Below are positions 48,383-60,129 of a stretch of DNA of 64,000 bases, in pieces. A model generated the notes under the pieces. That model had not been told where the DNA came from. It saw only the letters and a program-made list of their open reading frames with translations, and did no database searches. This stretch comes from Cycas panzhihuaensis. Lineage: Eukaryota; Cycadophyta. The stretch spans positions 25,613,741 through 25,677,740 of the forward strand of contig CM041465.1 in the NCBI GenBank assembly GCA_023213395.1, in the 5' to 3' direction. Within the stretch, counting starts at the first letter, position 1. Every line of letters starts with the position of its first letter. A program made the position numbers and the translations under genes.

Positions 48383-51300
48383 ATGGCTTCTTCCATTCTG
48401 GCTCTGTCCGATGGTGATAAACTCACTGATGATAATTATCATGTCTAGAAAATAAAAGTTGAAACATTGCTTAGGGCCAAAAATGCCTGGCAAATTACAC
48501 TTAGCAGTGAAGATAAACCTAAAGATGATGGTGCTACACAAACAAGTTGGGAAGAACGAGAGAATGCCAGAGTAATTATATTGAAACTGTTAATCTCATA
48601 TCCTCTACTTGTTTACATTGAAAATTATACTCTACTAATAGTATTTAAAAATATTTAGAAAACATGTACGGATAGAAAAATAAAGCTAAAATAATTGCTC
48701 TTAAAAGAGAACTCTTCAATGTTCAAATGAAAGAAACGAAGACTGTCATACACTTTATGCACAAAATAATATCATTCAAGAACAATCTTGCCAATGCTAG
48801 AGACCCTCTTTTAGAACATGAAATAATAGAACTCATCATCGACAAGCTGCCCAAGTCATTGATGTTACGATCAACACCATTGATAATACAAATCAAATGA
48901 CAACAATCACTTTGGATACATTAACTAGGATATTACTCCAACAGGAATAGAGGAATATGAGATATGAAGATGCATCTGAAGTTAAAGATGCTTTTGCATC
49001 AAAGCTAAGCTTTGGTTTCAGAGGACGAAGCAGAGCAAGAGGTAGAGTAGCTGAAGGACAATCCTCATCCCGTGGGAGATGGTCTGATTCCAGAGGACAT
49101 GGTCGAAATATCATATGCTACAGTTGTGGTAAGACTGGACACTTTGCAAATTCTTGTAGAACTTTTGATACCTGCTATCATTGTGGTTAGTCAGGACATT
49201 ATCCGTATCAATGCAAGAAAGCTCAAATGTAGAGAGGGAAACAACCAATGGTCAACTATAGCAAAGAATAATCTGATGATAGTGATTTAGAAGAAGAGCC
49301 CATTGCTCTTATAGTTGCATTATCAATCAACCTACAAGACAAAGATGTATGATACATTGATTCAGGAGCCTTATGACATATGACCAGTCATAAAGAATGG
49401 TTTGAAGAGCTGTGTCCATATACCGCTGATAAATCTATGGAACTTGGAGATAAGTACCCCCTTGAAATCAAAGGCATTAGAACCATGGCAGTGATAATCG
49501 AAAATAGAGTAGGGCGAATTGAAAATGTTCTCTATGTACCAGGTCTAAAAATGAATCTCCATTCTATTTCTCAGCTCAAAAGGAAAGGATTATGTACTGT
49601 ATTTGATGAAAAGGGTTTTTCCTTTATATTTAATAGCAAAGGAAATGTAATTGCAAAAGGAGTCAAAAAAAATAATCTGTACAGGCTGCTTTTACAACCT
49701 GTTCAATTTGATGTAAAATCATTTTCTGCTACGAACCATAATAATGAAATATGGTATTTTAAGTATGGTCATCTTCCCATAGACAAGTTGAAGAATATGG
49801 AGAAGACTAGATTAGTAAGTGGCTTGCCACATTTCACATCTGATCAATTCTTTTGTAAAGATTGTCAATTTGGTAAACAACACAGAATGCCCTTTCAAGA
49901 AAGTAAATGGCATGCAAAGGAGAAATTAGAACTAGTCCACACTGATCTCTATGGACCATTTACCCCTCTTTCTATTAGCAAAAAGAAATACTTTATTACT
50001 TTCATAGATGACCTAACAAGGAAAGTCTGGGTCTATTTCTTACATACTAAGTCAGAAGCTTTAGATGCATTCAAAGAATTTAAAGTTGAAGCCGAATTGG
50101 AGAGCAATACCAAAGTCAAATGCATTTGATCTAACGGAGGGGGAGAATACATCTCACAGGATTTTATGAACTATTACAAATCCAGAGGAATTCGAAGACA
50201 ACACACAACTCCATACATACCTCAATCCAACAGAGTTGCTGAAAGAAAGAATCGAACCATTATTGAAATGGCACGTTGCATGATATATTCAAAGAATATA
50301 TCAAAAATGTATTGGGCTAAAGCAGTAAGTACAACATGCTATTTGATGAATAGAAGCCCAATAAGGGCAGTTGAAAATCTCACTCCAGAAGAAGCATGGA
50401 CTAGAAGAAAGCCAGACATAAGTCACCTAAAGGTATTTGGTAGTCAGGCATTTGTTCACATTCCAGACAAGAAAAGACTGAAATTAGACTCAAAAAGTCT
50501 AGAATGCAGAATGATCAGGTATAGTAAAAACTCAAAAGTATACAAATGCATAGATCCTAAAACTAACAAGATCTATGTCAGCAGAGATGTTGTTTTCAAT
50601 GAAGAAAACAAAAACTCTAGACAATCTCAAGAAATTAAAATGATTCCTCATCCTGCTCCAGATGTAAAGGATTCAGACACATCAACTTTAGATGAATCTT
50701 CATCTTCAGATCCCACTTCAGATTCTAATCAGGAAATTGATGGGAGTTACCTAACAGAGAAAGTAATGAAAGTTCCAAAATGGTATTTAAAAACCATAGA
50801 AGAAAGCAAAGGGGAAATTTTCCCCCATAGAACCAGAAGTCAAAAACCAAAAGCCTTGGCATGCAGTATAGAACCACAATCCTTTGAAGAAGCCAAATAT
50901 CATGTAGAATGGAGAAAAGCAATGGACATTGAATTTGATTCCATTATCAAAAATCAAACTTGGGAATTGGTTAATTTGCCTCCCAACAAATCAGTTGTGG
51001 ATTGCAAGTGGATCTTCAAAATTAAAAGAGGTTCAAATAGCCAAGTAGAAAAACATAAGGCTAAACTTGTTGCTAAGGGATACACTCAAACAGAAGGCAT
51101 AGACTATGAAGAAACCTTCTCACCAGTTGCCAAACTAAATACAATCAGAACAATTATTGCATTGGCAACATACAAAAATTGGAAAGTATATCAATTAGAT
51201 GTTAAAAGTGCTTTTCTAAATGGAGAAATTCAAGAAGAAGTCTATCTGTCTCAACCTTAAGGATATATTGAACTAGGATAAGAACATCTAGTCTACAGAT

Positions 51301-52395
51301 TAAAAAAGGCCTTGTATGGGTTAAAACAAGCACCTCAAGCCTGGTATGCCAAGCTTGACGAACATCTGTGTAAGTATGGATTCCAAAGGAGTAGTGCTGA
51401 CTCAAGCATGTATACAAAGTCAAGGAATGGTATAATAACTATAATAGCAGTATATGTGGATGATATGATTCTCATAGGTAATGATGATGATTCTATTGCA
51501 GACATCAAAAAATAACTAGGAAATAAATTTAAAATGACAGATTTAGGATTGCTAAACTATTATTTGGGAATTGAAGTTGAACAGCAATATGGCTCAATCA
51601 CCCTGAGTCAAAGCAGATATATCAGTGATCTATTAACCAAGTTCAAAATGGAAAACTGTAATTCCTGTGCAACCCTAATGGAAGTCAACTGCAACCTTGT
51701 CCCGGATCCAACAGAGGTGAGTAGCAATCCAAACTTGTATAGACAACTTATCGAAAGTTTAATTTATCTCACAGTAACCAGACCTGATATTGCCTATGCT
51801 GTGAGTTTGATCTCCAGATACATGCATGAACCCAAGCAGAGACACTGGAATGCCACCAAACGAATCTTAAGATAATCTCAAAGAGATAATAGATCTAAAG
51901 CTAAAGTACTCAAGAGAAAATTCCTTTCACTTAAATGGGTTCTGTGACTCAGACTGGGTAGGTGATAAGGAGCAAAGAAAATTGACTAGTGGATACTGCT
52001 TCTTTCTAGGATCTTCACCAATATCTTGGAGCTGCAAGAAACAACCAACTGTAGCACTATCATCAACACAAGCAGAATACAAGTCAGCAGTAAGTGCCAC
52101 CACAGAAGTAGTTTGGCTTAGGCAACTTCTGGAATATCTGGAAGTATCACAAGCAATAGCTACAGACCTCTTCTGTGATAATCAAAGTGCCATCAAGTTA
52201 ACAAAGAACCCTGTATTCCATGCAAGAACAAAACACATAGAAGTTCTGCATCACTTCATTTGAGAAAAGGTCCAAAATAAAGAAATAGATCTAAAATATT
52301 GTCTAACCCAAAATCAAGTGGCAGACATTCTAACAAAACCCTTGGGAAAGGATCATTTCCAAATATTAAGGGACAAAATTGGATTAGTTAGATAA
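48383..52395 (+). pseudogene. Copia B gag-pol polyprotein
   Basis: Starts at ATG 48383 (MASSILALSDGDKLTDDNYH). Gag has a stop at codon 22, where the family expects Trp, and a frame change between 48660 and 48957. Two zinc knuckles follow, CYSCGKTGHFANSC near 49117 and CYHCG-stop-SGHYPYQC near 49177. The protease near 49360 reads YIDSGAL. Integrase: HLPIDKLKN near 49770, CKDCQFGKQH near 49856, TFIDDLTRKVW near 50000, SNGGGEY near 50130 (usual D-N-G; Asp is now Ser-Asn) and ERKNRTIIEMA near 50240. The 364-codon stretch 50166-51260 spans the integrase end and RT start (VEKHKAKLVAKGYTQTEGID). YVDDMILIG is intact near 51452. RNase H from 51950 is in a shifted frame, with FCDNQSAIKLTKNP. Terminal TAA at 52393. 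Least damaged pol of the window. Confidence 0.94.
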
Positions 52396-52400
52396 AACAT

Positions 52401-52410
52401 TAAGAGAGGG
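52401..52410 (+). promoter_or_regulatory. Polypurine tract of Copia B
   Basis: TAAGAGAGGG immediately before the 3' LTR; Copia C has the same tract at 58129-58138. Confidence 0.85.
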
Positions 52411-52596
52411 TGTTAGAATATAATGTTATATCACTAATCCAAAGTCATTAAGTTAAGGAAGGCCACTTGTCAACTTCTCATTATGGGAGTTAAAGGTGGT
52501 TGATTCCAGACATTGTATAAATGTACATCTTCTTCGTGAATACAAGGAATGAGTTTCTCTCAGATTTCTTTGTTCTCTTTTGTCTTTGTCTTAACA
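52411..52596 (+). repeat. 3' LTR of Copia B
   Basis: 186 bases; differs from the 5' LTR at four sites, three of them transitions. Confidence 0.95.
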
Positions 52597-53514
52597 CTAT
52601 ATCCTCTTTCATTGGCATATTTAAAAGGTTTTTAAACCTTTTTATATGTACTCTTTGAGTATAATTCACCTTACGATCACTAAGTGATGTGACACTCATA
52701 CTTGCAGTGATTTAAACACTACTTCTCCTTATTTTTCTTAATTACATACTTCATAAAATGTTTGTGAATGGCTAGCTATAGTTTGCCAAATTCACTAAGG
52801 TAAGATGTAAGTTCTATATGATGTAATATTTTCTAGTCTTACAAAGACCTATGGGAGTTATTAAAGGAGAAGATAGAAAGCCAAATTAGACTTAATTGAT
52901 GATATTACAACATGATACAACACAGTGTGGCTTGGCATAATAGGAACCTAGAAAATTGGCAAGTATCATTTATCAGTTAATTGATGAATTAATTACTCGT
53001 CTTCACGGAAATTACTTGTCTATGATGTATGAAGACTCTCTAGGATTTATTAGAGTCTTGATACTTACTTTACTATTGTAAAATATCTATCCTCTATTTC
53101 TCTTCATCTATAGAAATTGAAGGAGATGAGTGATTTGTATTACTAAATTGTAGAGTATAAGACTCTTATTAACCTACATGAAACTTATCATACCTTTGTA
53201 ACAAGATGTCTACCTTAACTTCTTTTATTTATGAGTTGGATAGTTTATTATTGTAGTTTATTATGTTATGATGATGATGGTAGTAATGTTGTGGTGTTAA
53301 TAAAAATGCCTAATAATTCTTTAAAGTAATAATGACATGGCAATGACAATAGTGCATAGAATCAATCACAATATTATATGCTAAGATGATGACATTTAGA
53401 GAAGTAATATAATGAGAGTGATATTCATATGTTGATGATCATAAGTAACATATACTGCATAAGGATAATGAAATCCTCTTTGGGAGCTTTGTATAAGTAA
53501 CTACAAAGGCATAG

Positions 53515-53778
53515 TCAACAATAGGATGAAGATGACATTTACTCCTAGTTGATCCTAATCAATGATAGGATGTACATTGACCACTTAGTCCTGGTTAATC
53601 TCTTGTAATAGAAAAGGGTAAATTAACAATAGGATGTGGATGACACTTAGTTCTGGTTGATCTTAATCAACAATAGGATGTGCATTGATCACTTAATTTT
53701 AGTTGATCTCTGATAGTAGTTAATGCCAAATCAACAATATGATGTGCATTGACACTTAATTCTGGTTGATCTCTTAAT
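53515..53778. repeat. Tandem array with a higher-order period of about 107 bases
   Basis: Five units starting TCAACAATAGGATG or variants at 53515, 53559, 53622, 53667 and 53730. Short units (about 44) and long units (about 63) alternate, giving a 107-108-base super-repeat. Long units carry an extra AATCTCTTGTAATAG-like tail. It lies in the interior of the non-autonomous element, near its right LTR. Confidence 0.85.
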
Positions 53779-54136
53779 GTGGATAGTTTCTTTATCTTCC
53801 ACTGAGGTAGTATACAAAGTAGTAATTATAGCATCCTTGAAGCCATTTTGGGCTTAATGGACTTCTTAACTATATGTGACTTATTTAGTTATTCTATAAC
53901 AACCATGATGCCCTGTAACTATTGAAGAATTAGGTTTCCATGACAAATTCAAGCTTGTGGAAGGAGACAATCATTCTATTTGATATTAATCAAAGTATAG
54001 CATAGTTTGGTTGATGTATTGTCCCTCAAAAGATCAAGTTTTTGATGTTCTCACTTAGGCTTTAGGTTGTGAGAAGTTTGAGAGACTTAGGACACTGATG
54101 TTTATAATAGGAAATGAACTTAATATTATGGGAGGG

Positions 54137-54561
54137 TGTTGGAAATAATATACATTCCCATTATATATTCATTTAAGTTTAATTCATTTTATATAATTAG
54201 AATATTTTCTCATATGGAATATTCTAAGTGAGAATATTCTTAGTCAATCATTAATGTATCAATTAGTAGGAGTCAAAGATGGTTGCTAGATTAAATATCG
54301 TAATTGATAGCCTACTATAATTTGAGAGAGCAGTTAATTAACTAGTATGATATGGTTAAAACTAATTCCTATCTTTATTACATATATAATCTATATATTT
54401 TGTACTCTATTATTTGTAATATGAGATTGTGGGAGAGTTGTGAGTCATTGTCATATTACCATTTCTTATTATTTTCTTACATGTGATTTATGACATGTCT
54501 TCACCTCTTATCCACTATCTTCTAATAAGTTTTCCTATTTAACTTGAAATATCTCCCAACA
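54137..54561 (+). repeat. Right LTR of the non-autonomous element
   Basis: 425 bases, from TGTTGGAAATAATAT to TCTCCCAACA, preceded by a purine-rich tract. The better preserved copy of the pair. Confidence 0.7.
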
Positions 54562-55132
54562 ATATTATGGATAATTCACCAAATTTAGCCATGGGATCAA
54601 GATATTTATTTTTTACTATAATACTAATTTATAGAGTCAAATTCCAAATTTTCACCCCTCAAAATTGATTAGTTTTCTCCATAGCTTTTTGTGCTCTTTT
54701 CTCTAAATTTACTTACACAAGATATGCATTTATTCATATGTTTTACTAATTATATTTTCTTCTCTTTTCCTTTCAAAATTAATATTGTCAATTTAATTAA
54801 TATGAAAAAGAGGAATTCTAGGCTATTGTAATAATAATACTCTTGATTATTATTATTTGAAATGATCACCCATTATTTATTACACCTAGCTATGAGAAAT
54901 ACCTTTATTTTATAAAATTTTCCATTAGTTTAAATCAATTAATCCTTTACTATTAATGCCTCTACAACTCCATGAAAAAAGTGTGGTTTTAAGGTGAAAT
55001 TATATTTTATCATGGCCTTTAAGAGATTTTCTACTATTACTATTTCAAACAACCACTTTAGTTTACTTGCTAAGCTTATTTATAAAATATACTTCATGTT
55101 GTAAGACTATTTATAGTCCTTATTGTCCTAAT
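54562..55132. other. AT-rich sequence, no recognised feature
   Basis: 570 bases of low GC with no long frame and no partner repeat seen. Confidence 0.5.
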
Positions 55133-55837
55133 TGTTAGATAATATGACAATAATATTTTGGAGGCTAAAATTTTAATAGGTTGGTAGTGCGAATCCCCCC
55201 CCATCCCCCCCCCCCCCCCCCCAAAGAAAAAAAAAAAAAAAAAAACTTCCTTTAGAGGATCCAAGGCTGGGTGGGAGCCCCCTTGGTTAAGGGGTGTGGG
55301 GGGTGTTGAAACCCCCCTCCCCTCTACAAAGAGGGGGTTCAGGGGCGATAGCCCCCAACCCAAAAAACTAGTACTAAGAAGCATACTAAATTGTAAAAAG
55401 AATTAGGGTCATTCATTTAAATTATCCTAAATTTGATGGTCGAGATTTGTTCCTTGTATGACTCTCTCATATAGACCAATTTAGGGTGTTTTTTTATTAT
55501 GTTGGTAATGTTCAATGTATTGGATGTATTGTGAGGATTTATACGACTAGTTGTTGTTGTTATGAGTATTCTGCTACAGATTTTGTACATTACTTCATTC
55601 TTTAATAATAAAGATCGATACCTTTCCTATGTGGATGTTTCCATGGCATATTGCTAAGCTTTTACTATGTCATATCTAGTATATTTATGATGTTTTGACT
55701 TTTCAATTTATTTATTATATTATGTCTAGTTTAAGAACTTACGTGTTAAATTTTAGTTTCAATTCTTGTAACTAGTTGCAAATATAATTTAGATCTTAGT
55801 GGCATTTTTTGGTTATTAAGACCTAGTTTTCTCAACA
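55133..55837 (+). repeat. Solo LTR of Copia family A
   Basis: About 705 bases, forward, from TGTTAGATAATATGAC to TTCTCAACA. It matches the Copia A1/A2 LTRs over its length, including the GC-rich hairpin block at 55325-55365. It carries a C run at 55205-55222 followed by an A run at about 55227-55245. No coding or second LTR adjoins it. Flanks CTAAT and CCAAA agree at only three of five bases, so a target duplication is doubtful. Probably left by recombination between two LTRs. Confidence 0.85.
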
Positions 55838-56079
55838 CCAAAGACTTGGCACACTTATTTTGATTCATATTAGGGGGATCCAACATGGATTCATTGACCA
55901 ATAATAAAGTAACAAGTGAAGTAATACAAATTTTCTATTTGTTCTTTAAATTGATTAAATTTACCTTTAGTAAAGCTTGTATTAATCAACTAAATTTATA
56001 TTTCCAAAGGAATTAAATAAATCTCTAAGTCTACCATCTACCCTTATATTTTATTCCTCTATATTCCTCCTTTATTCTT

Positions 56080-58125
56080 AGGCATTGGATAAGGTGACAC
56101 CTAAAGAAGCATGGAATAAATATAAATAAGATGTAGGTCATCTTAGAGTCTTTGGTTATAAAGCTTACATATATATTTCTAACAAAAAGAGAACCAAATT
56201 AGATAACAAAAGCATAGAGTGTATAATGATTAGATATAGTAATCACTCAAAAACATATAGGTGTATTGATCTAAAAATAAATAAATTATATGTTAGTAGG
56301 GACATAATATTTGATGAAGGGATAAGACACACCAAGATAGAATATTAGGAAATGAACATAGATAATAAAAGGTTGAATATAGTTCAACTATATGAGGGAT
56401 TAATAATTACTTTAGAAGATGTTAAAACTAGAAGTAAAACATCAAATCAAAAGATGCATGACATCAATCAGGCAAGTGATCTTGATATTACTTAAGAAGA
56501 AGAAGAGAAAAGACCATAGTAAGAACAAAACTCTAAAAAGATACCAAAATGGTATCTCAAAACTCTTAAAGAAATAAAAGGAGAAGTGTTTGAGCATAGG
56601 AAAAGGTCTCAGAAACCACAAACACTAGTTTATTCTATTAAACTAACAAAATGTAGAAAATAGTAATGGATGTAGAAATGGAAACTATTCACAAGACTGA
56701 GACATGGGACTTAGTAGAACCTCCTAAGGATAAATCCATTGTAAACTATAAATGACTATATAGAGTAAAAGAAAAACCAGATGGAGAAATTAAGAAATAC
56801 AAAGCAAGGTTGGTGGCAAAATACTACATATAAACTATTGGAATTGACTATGAAGAAACATTCTCAACAGTGATAAAATTAAACACTATGAGAATAGTAA
56901 TTATAATAGGTACTCAAAATGAAGGAAAATCTGGTAGCTAGATATAAAAATACATTTCTAAATGGAGATTATTAAGAAGAAGTATATATGCACCAACCTA
57001 AAGGATATACGGAATCTGGTCTATAAACTTAAAAAGATATTGTATGGACCCAAGCAAGCACCAAGAGCTTGATACACTAATTTAGATAAATATCTTGTCC
57101 AAAATAGTATTCATAATTATAAGTCAGATCATAGTCTATATCTAAAATTGATTCAAGGACTACTCTCCATTATAGTAATATATATAGATGATATGTTGAT
57201 CATAAGAAATGATGTAGATTCAATTGCACTCATCAAAAAGTAATTTGAAAAAGTTTTTGCACTAATAGACCTTGGAATACTACATTATTATCTAGGAATA
57301 AAGATTAGATAAAATAACAACTCTATTATCTTGCCTCAATCTAAACACATCAAAAATGTGCTGAAAACATTCAATATGAAAAATTGCAATAGTGTTGCCA
57401 CACCCATGGAGACTAGTTGTGTGTTGAATGTTGAGCAGGAAGCATAACCTATTAATATAACTACATACAAACAACTGATTAGAAGCTTGATCTATCTTAT
57501 AACTACTAGACTAGATATTTCTTATGTAGTTGGTGTGGTCTCTAGGTTTATAGAAAATCCAAAGATACCTCATTGGAATTCTATAAAGAGAATTTTATAT
57601 TATTTGAAAGGAACAATAGATCTTAGATTAGAATATATAAAAGACAACAATATATGGTTAATAAGATTCTATGATTCTGATTAGGCAAGAGACAAAATAG
57701 ATAGAAAATCAACATTAGGATATTGTTTCTTTCTAGGAATAACCTTAATATCCTAGAGTAGTAAAAAACAACATACAATAGCCTTGTCCTCAATAGAAGC
57801 AAAGTATAAATTAGTAGTAAATATAGCATGTGAAGGAGTATGGACTAGATAACTCCTGAAAGATCCTAGATAAGAACAAATAGCACCTACTTAGTTGTTT
57901 TATGATAATCAAAGCTCAATTAAGATAACAAAGAATCCAATACTACATTCAAAGACCAAACATATAGAAGTAAATCATCATTTCATCAAAGAAAAAATCT
58001 AAAACAAAGAGATTGAACTTCAACATTGTACTTTAGAAAGCCAAATTATAGATGTTCTTATAAAACCCTTAAGTAGATACAAATTTACCTCATTTAGAAA
58101 TAGATTAGTAATAAAATAGATAAAA
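56080..58125 (+). pseudogene. Copia C integrase-RT-RNase H remnant
   Basis: 5'-truncated pol of a Copia related to Copia B. It opens in the integrase C-terminal region (HLRVFGYKAYIYISNKKRTK near 56138, then YVSRDIIFDE near 56290). The linker motif IPKWYLKTLKEIKGEVFEHR near 56545 closely parallels Copia B. RT follows from about 56660 with KARLVAKYYI, LVEPPKDKSIVNYK and the eroded box VIYIDDML near 57178. RNase H lies at about 57690-58060, with STLGYCFFLG and FYDNQSSIKITKNPILHSKT. Several frameshifts and many stops interrupt it. Gag, protease and the integrase core are absent. A purine tract, AAGAGAGGG, and a short LTR follow. Confidence 0.85.
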
Positions 58126-58138
58126 TATTAAGAGAGGG

Positions 58139-58356
58139 TGTTAGGAGTAATGTTTTATCTAGAACATTTCTAGCATACTTTGTAAAGGTAAAGTGTATTT
58201 AAAACACTTTTATGAGGGACATGTGCCATTTCCCCTTTTTCTCTCTAAGTGGCAAGTGGCAAGATCACATCAAGTGTTTGCCATTTGTCTCATACAAGAT
58301 GTAATATATTTATAGATTCATTTTTATTAATGAAGCATTAAGAGTTCTTTCTACTG
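58139..58356 (+). repeat. 3' LTR of Copia C, end unclear
   Basis: Begins TGTTAGGAGTAATG right after the purine tract AAGAGAGGG. About 218 bases can be assigned before family H sequence starts near 58357. No CA end was found, so it may be truncated. Confidence 0.6.
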
Positions 58357-59073
58357 AGTAAAATATGGAGCTATAAATATTTTATAGTAGTGAATAGAAG
58401 CTTATAGCAATAACTATTTAAAGAAACATTATAGTAATGACAAGGATTGCAACAATAATCTAAAGAGGATTGGGTTGAGAGAGTCTTCCCTTAGCCATAT
58501 TGATATTCTTGGGATGAGTGTATCTCTTCCAAATTATAATAATGAAAAGAAAATAACAACAACAACAATTATAGATTTATATTTTAGAGATCTTTATAAA
58601 TATGATAGATTTAGGAATTAAGTAAAGAGTGAATCAGTAATTCTCTTATACTCATATTATGTGCTCATTTTAAGGGTGCTTTCCTCCTTAGGATTACTAT
58701 GGTTGGGTAGTGAAATAATTTTTTACAATCTAATTAGCCTCTATTTTCACTCAAATAGAGATGTATAAATGCTTTTCAATGGTGAATTATAATGTTATTA
58801 TACTTGTTATCATTTTTTTAATTTATTATTAACTTTTGATGAGCACTTTGCTTTGGCTTTTGGTGTTGTTACATTGACTTGGCTAGTTTCATCATTGTAT
58901 GGTTGCTACTTATGAAAGAAATCTATTTAGACATTTATAAGCACTATTAGGACTTAGATTTCTTAATTTCCTTTGGTATAGTTTTTGTTATGCATACCTC
59001 ACTTTACAAATCAAAGGTCTTTTAGATAGAATTGATGCTAACCTTATTATGAGAATCAATATGGGCCATGACA
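58357..59073 (+). repeat. Family H LTR-like repeat, forward copy
   Basis: Inverted counterpart of 43950-44780 (see there). It ends GGGCCATGACA and is followed after two bases by a primer-site-like TGGTATCATAG, which argues that it is a 5' LTR with its interior to the right. Its left end lies against Copia C. Confidence 0.55.
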
Positions 59074-59075
59074 AT

Positions 59076-59086
59076 TGGTATCATAG
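59076..59086 (+). promoter_or_regulatory. Candidate primer-binding site of the H element
   Basis: TGGTATCATAG resembles the initiator methionine tRNA site TGGTATCAGAGC, with two changes. It stands just beyond the H repeat end. Confidence 0.4.
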
Positions 59087-59384
59087 TAGGTAGGTTAGAA
59101 AGTTAATAGAAATTTGATAGAGTAGTAAATTTTGAAGTTAAATACTAATGAAAAATTGATAAGTAACCTTTAATTGGAAGCTTGAATAGGGCTTGACAAG
59201 GTTAGCCTAACATTTTATTTAAAGGTTGCATGCTTGAAGACCTATAGGAACTCCTCTAGTATAACAAGTAGAGAGTTATAAAGACTTTTTAGAACTATAT
59301 ATGAAGTCACATAATAAGACAATCAATTCAAAATCTTACTAAGAGATTATAAGGTTGTAATAACTAACAATCATTATTGGGTTT

Positions 59385-59735
59385 TGTAAATCATAACATT
59401 AAAACATTATTGCCAAGATCTCATGAGCTACATAATTGATGAAATTACTATCCAATTTTATAAGTTGTGTTGTTGATAAATTACCACAAGGCTCTTGTAG
59501 GTTGTATTATTTATAGAATTTCTACTAAGGTTTCCAAAATTTGCAATATTAATAACTTGTTACTAGAGTTTTGCAAGTTGCAATGTTTGAAAATTGCTAT
59601 AAAGAGTTTGCAAATTATAATATTGATGAATTCTATTAAGATTTCATAAATTGTAACCTTCATAAATTATTTTAGGGTTGTAATGGAGAGTTGATAAGCT
59701 ATTATTAAAATTTTGTAAGTTGCAACATTGGCAGT
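59385..59735. repeat. Tandem array with a period of about 37 bases
   Basis: Degenerate units of the form GTAAGTTGCAATATTGATGA start at about 59385, 59425, 59460, 59497, 59535, 59573, 59610, 59646 and 59715; most spacings are 35-38. The last gap is nearly double, implying one unit too diverged to see. It lies in what would be the interior of the forward H element. No protein reading is conserved across units. Confidence 0.75.
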
Positions 59736-59740
59736 AGTTG

Positions 59741-60129
59741 TTAGTATCTCACTAGTGCAACATTAAGAAGCACTACAAAGGCATTATAGGCTACAAATAT
59801 TAATAAAGTTATTATTAGGAAATCATTTATTATTGCATTGATAGAATTTCTATTGGATTTTCATGTTAGAAAATTAAGCTATAGAATATTGTTACCCAAG
59901 AATATATTAGTATTGCACGATATCTCTCAATGGAATAACATCATAATATTCCATTTACTTCTTCAACATTAATTACATCTCACCCATTATATCTTTATAT
60001 AGCCATGTTGTGGGTATGTATAGGAATCATTTGCCTCACTTACATCTAATAATATTTTGGCCTTTATGTTGACTAATTATAAATGATCTTTTATTTACCT
60101 AATTACATTTTATATGATAAATGTATATA
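59741..60129. other. AT-rich sequence, no recognised feature
   Basis: About 390 bases between the 37-base array and a Copia fragment. Nothing recognisable. Confidence 0.5.

Larger units (their letters stand above)
47539..52596 (+). mobile_element. Copia B retrotransposon, youngest element
   Basis: Full-length, 5,058 bases, forward. LTRs of 186 bases differ at 4 positions. A perfect 5-bp target duplication, CTATA, lies at 47534-47538 and 52597-52601. Primer site TGGTATCAGAGC and purine tract TAAGAGAGGG are intact. It sits inside the AAGAGGAT array of the non-autonomous element. Confidence 0.95.
45606..54561 (+). mobile_element. Probable non-autonomous LTR retrotransposon (LARD-like) containing Copia B
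   Basis: Direct repeats of about 420 bases at 45606-46019 and 54137-54561 bound it. The right copy follows a purine tract (GGGAGGG, 54130-54136), begins TGTTGG and ends CCCAACA, as an LTR should. The left copy is followed by TGAGTAGAAGAGTG, which could be an eroded TGGTATCAGAGC primer site. With Copia B removed, the interior is about 3 kb. It has no recognisable protein and contains two kinds of tandem repeat. Flanks (GTTTT and ATATT) show no convincing target duplication. Large non-coding LTR elements mobilised by autonomous relatives are known from plants; a chance pair of solo LTRs is the alternative. Confidence 0.6.

Noticed and set aside
59385-59735. The regular 37-base array considered as a CRISPR.
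   Set aside because: Units are contiguous and degenerate with no unique spacers, and the context is a plant retrotransposon region.
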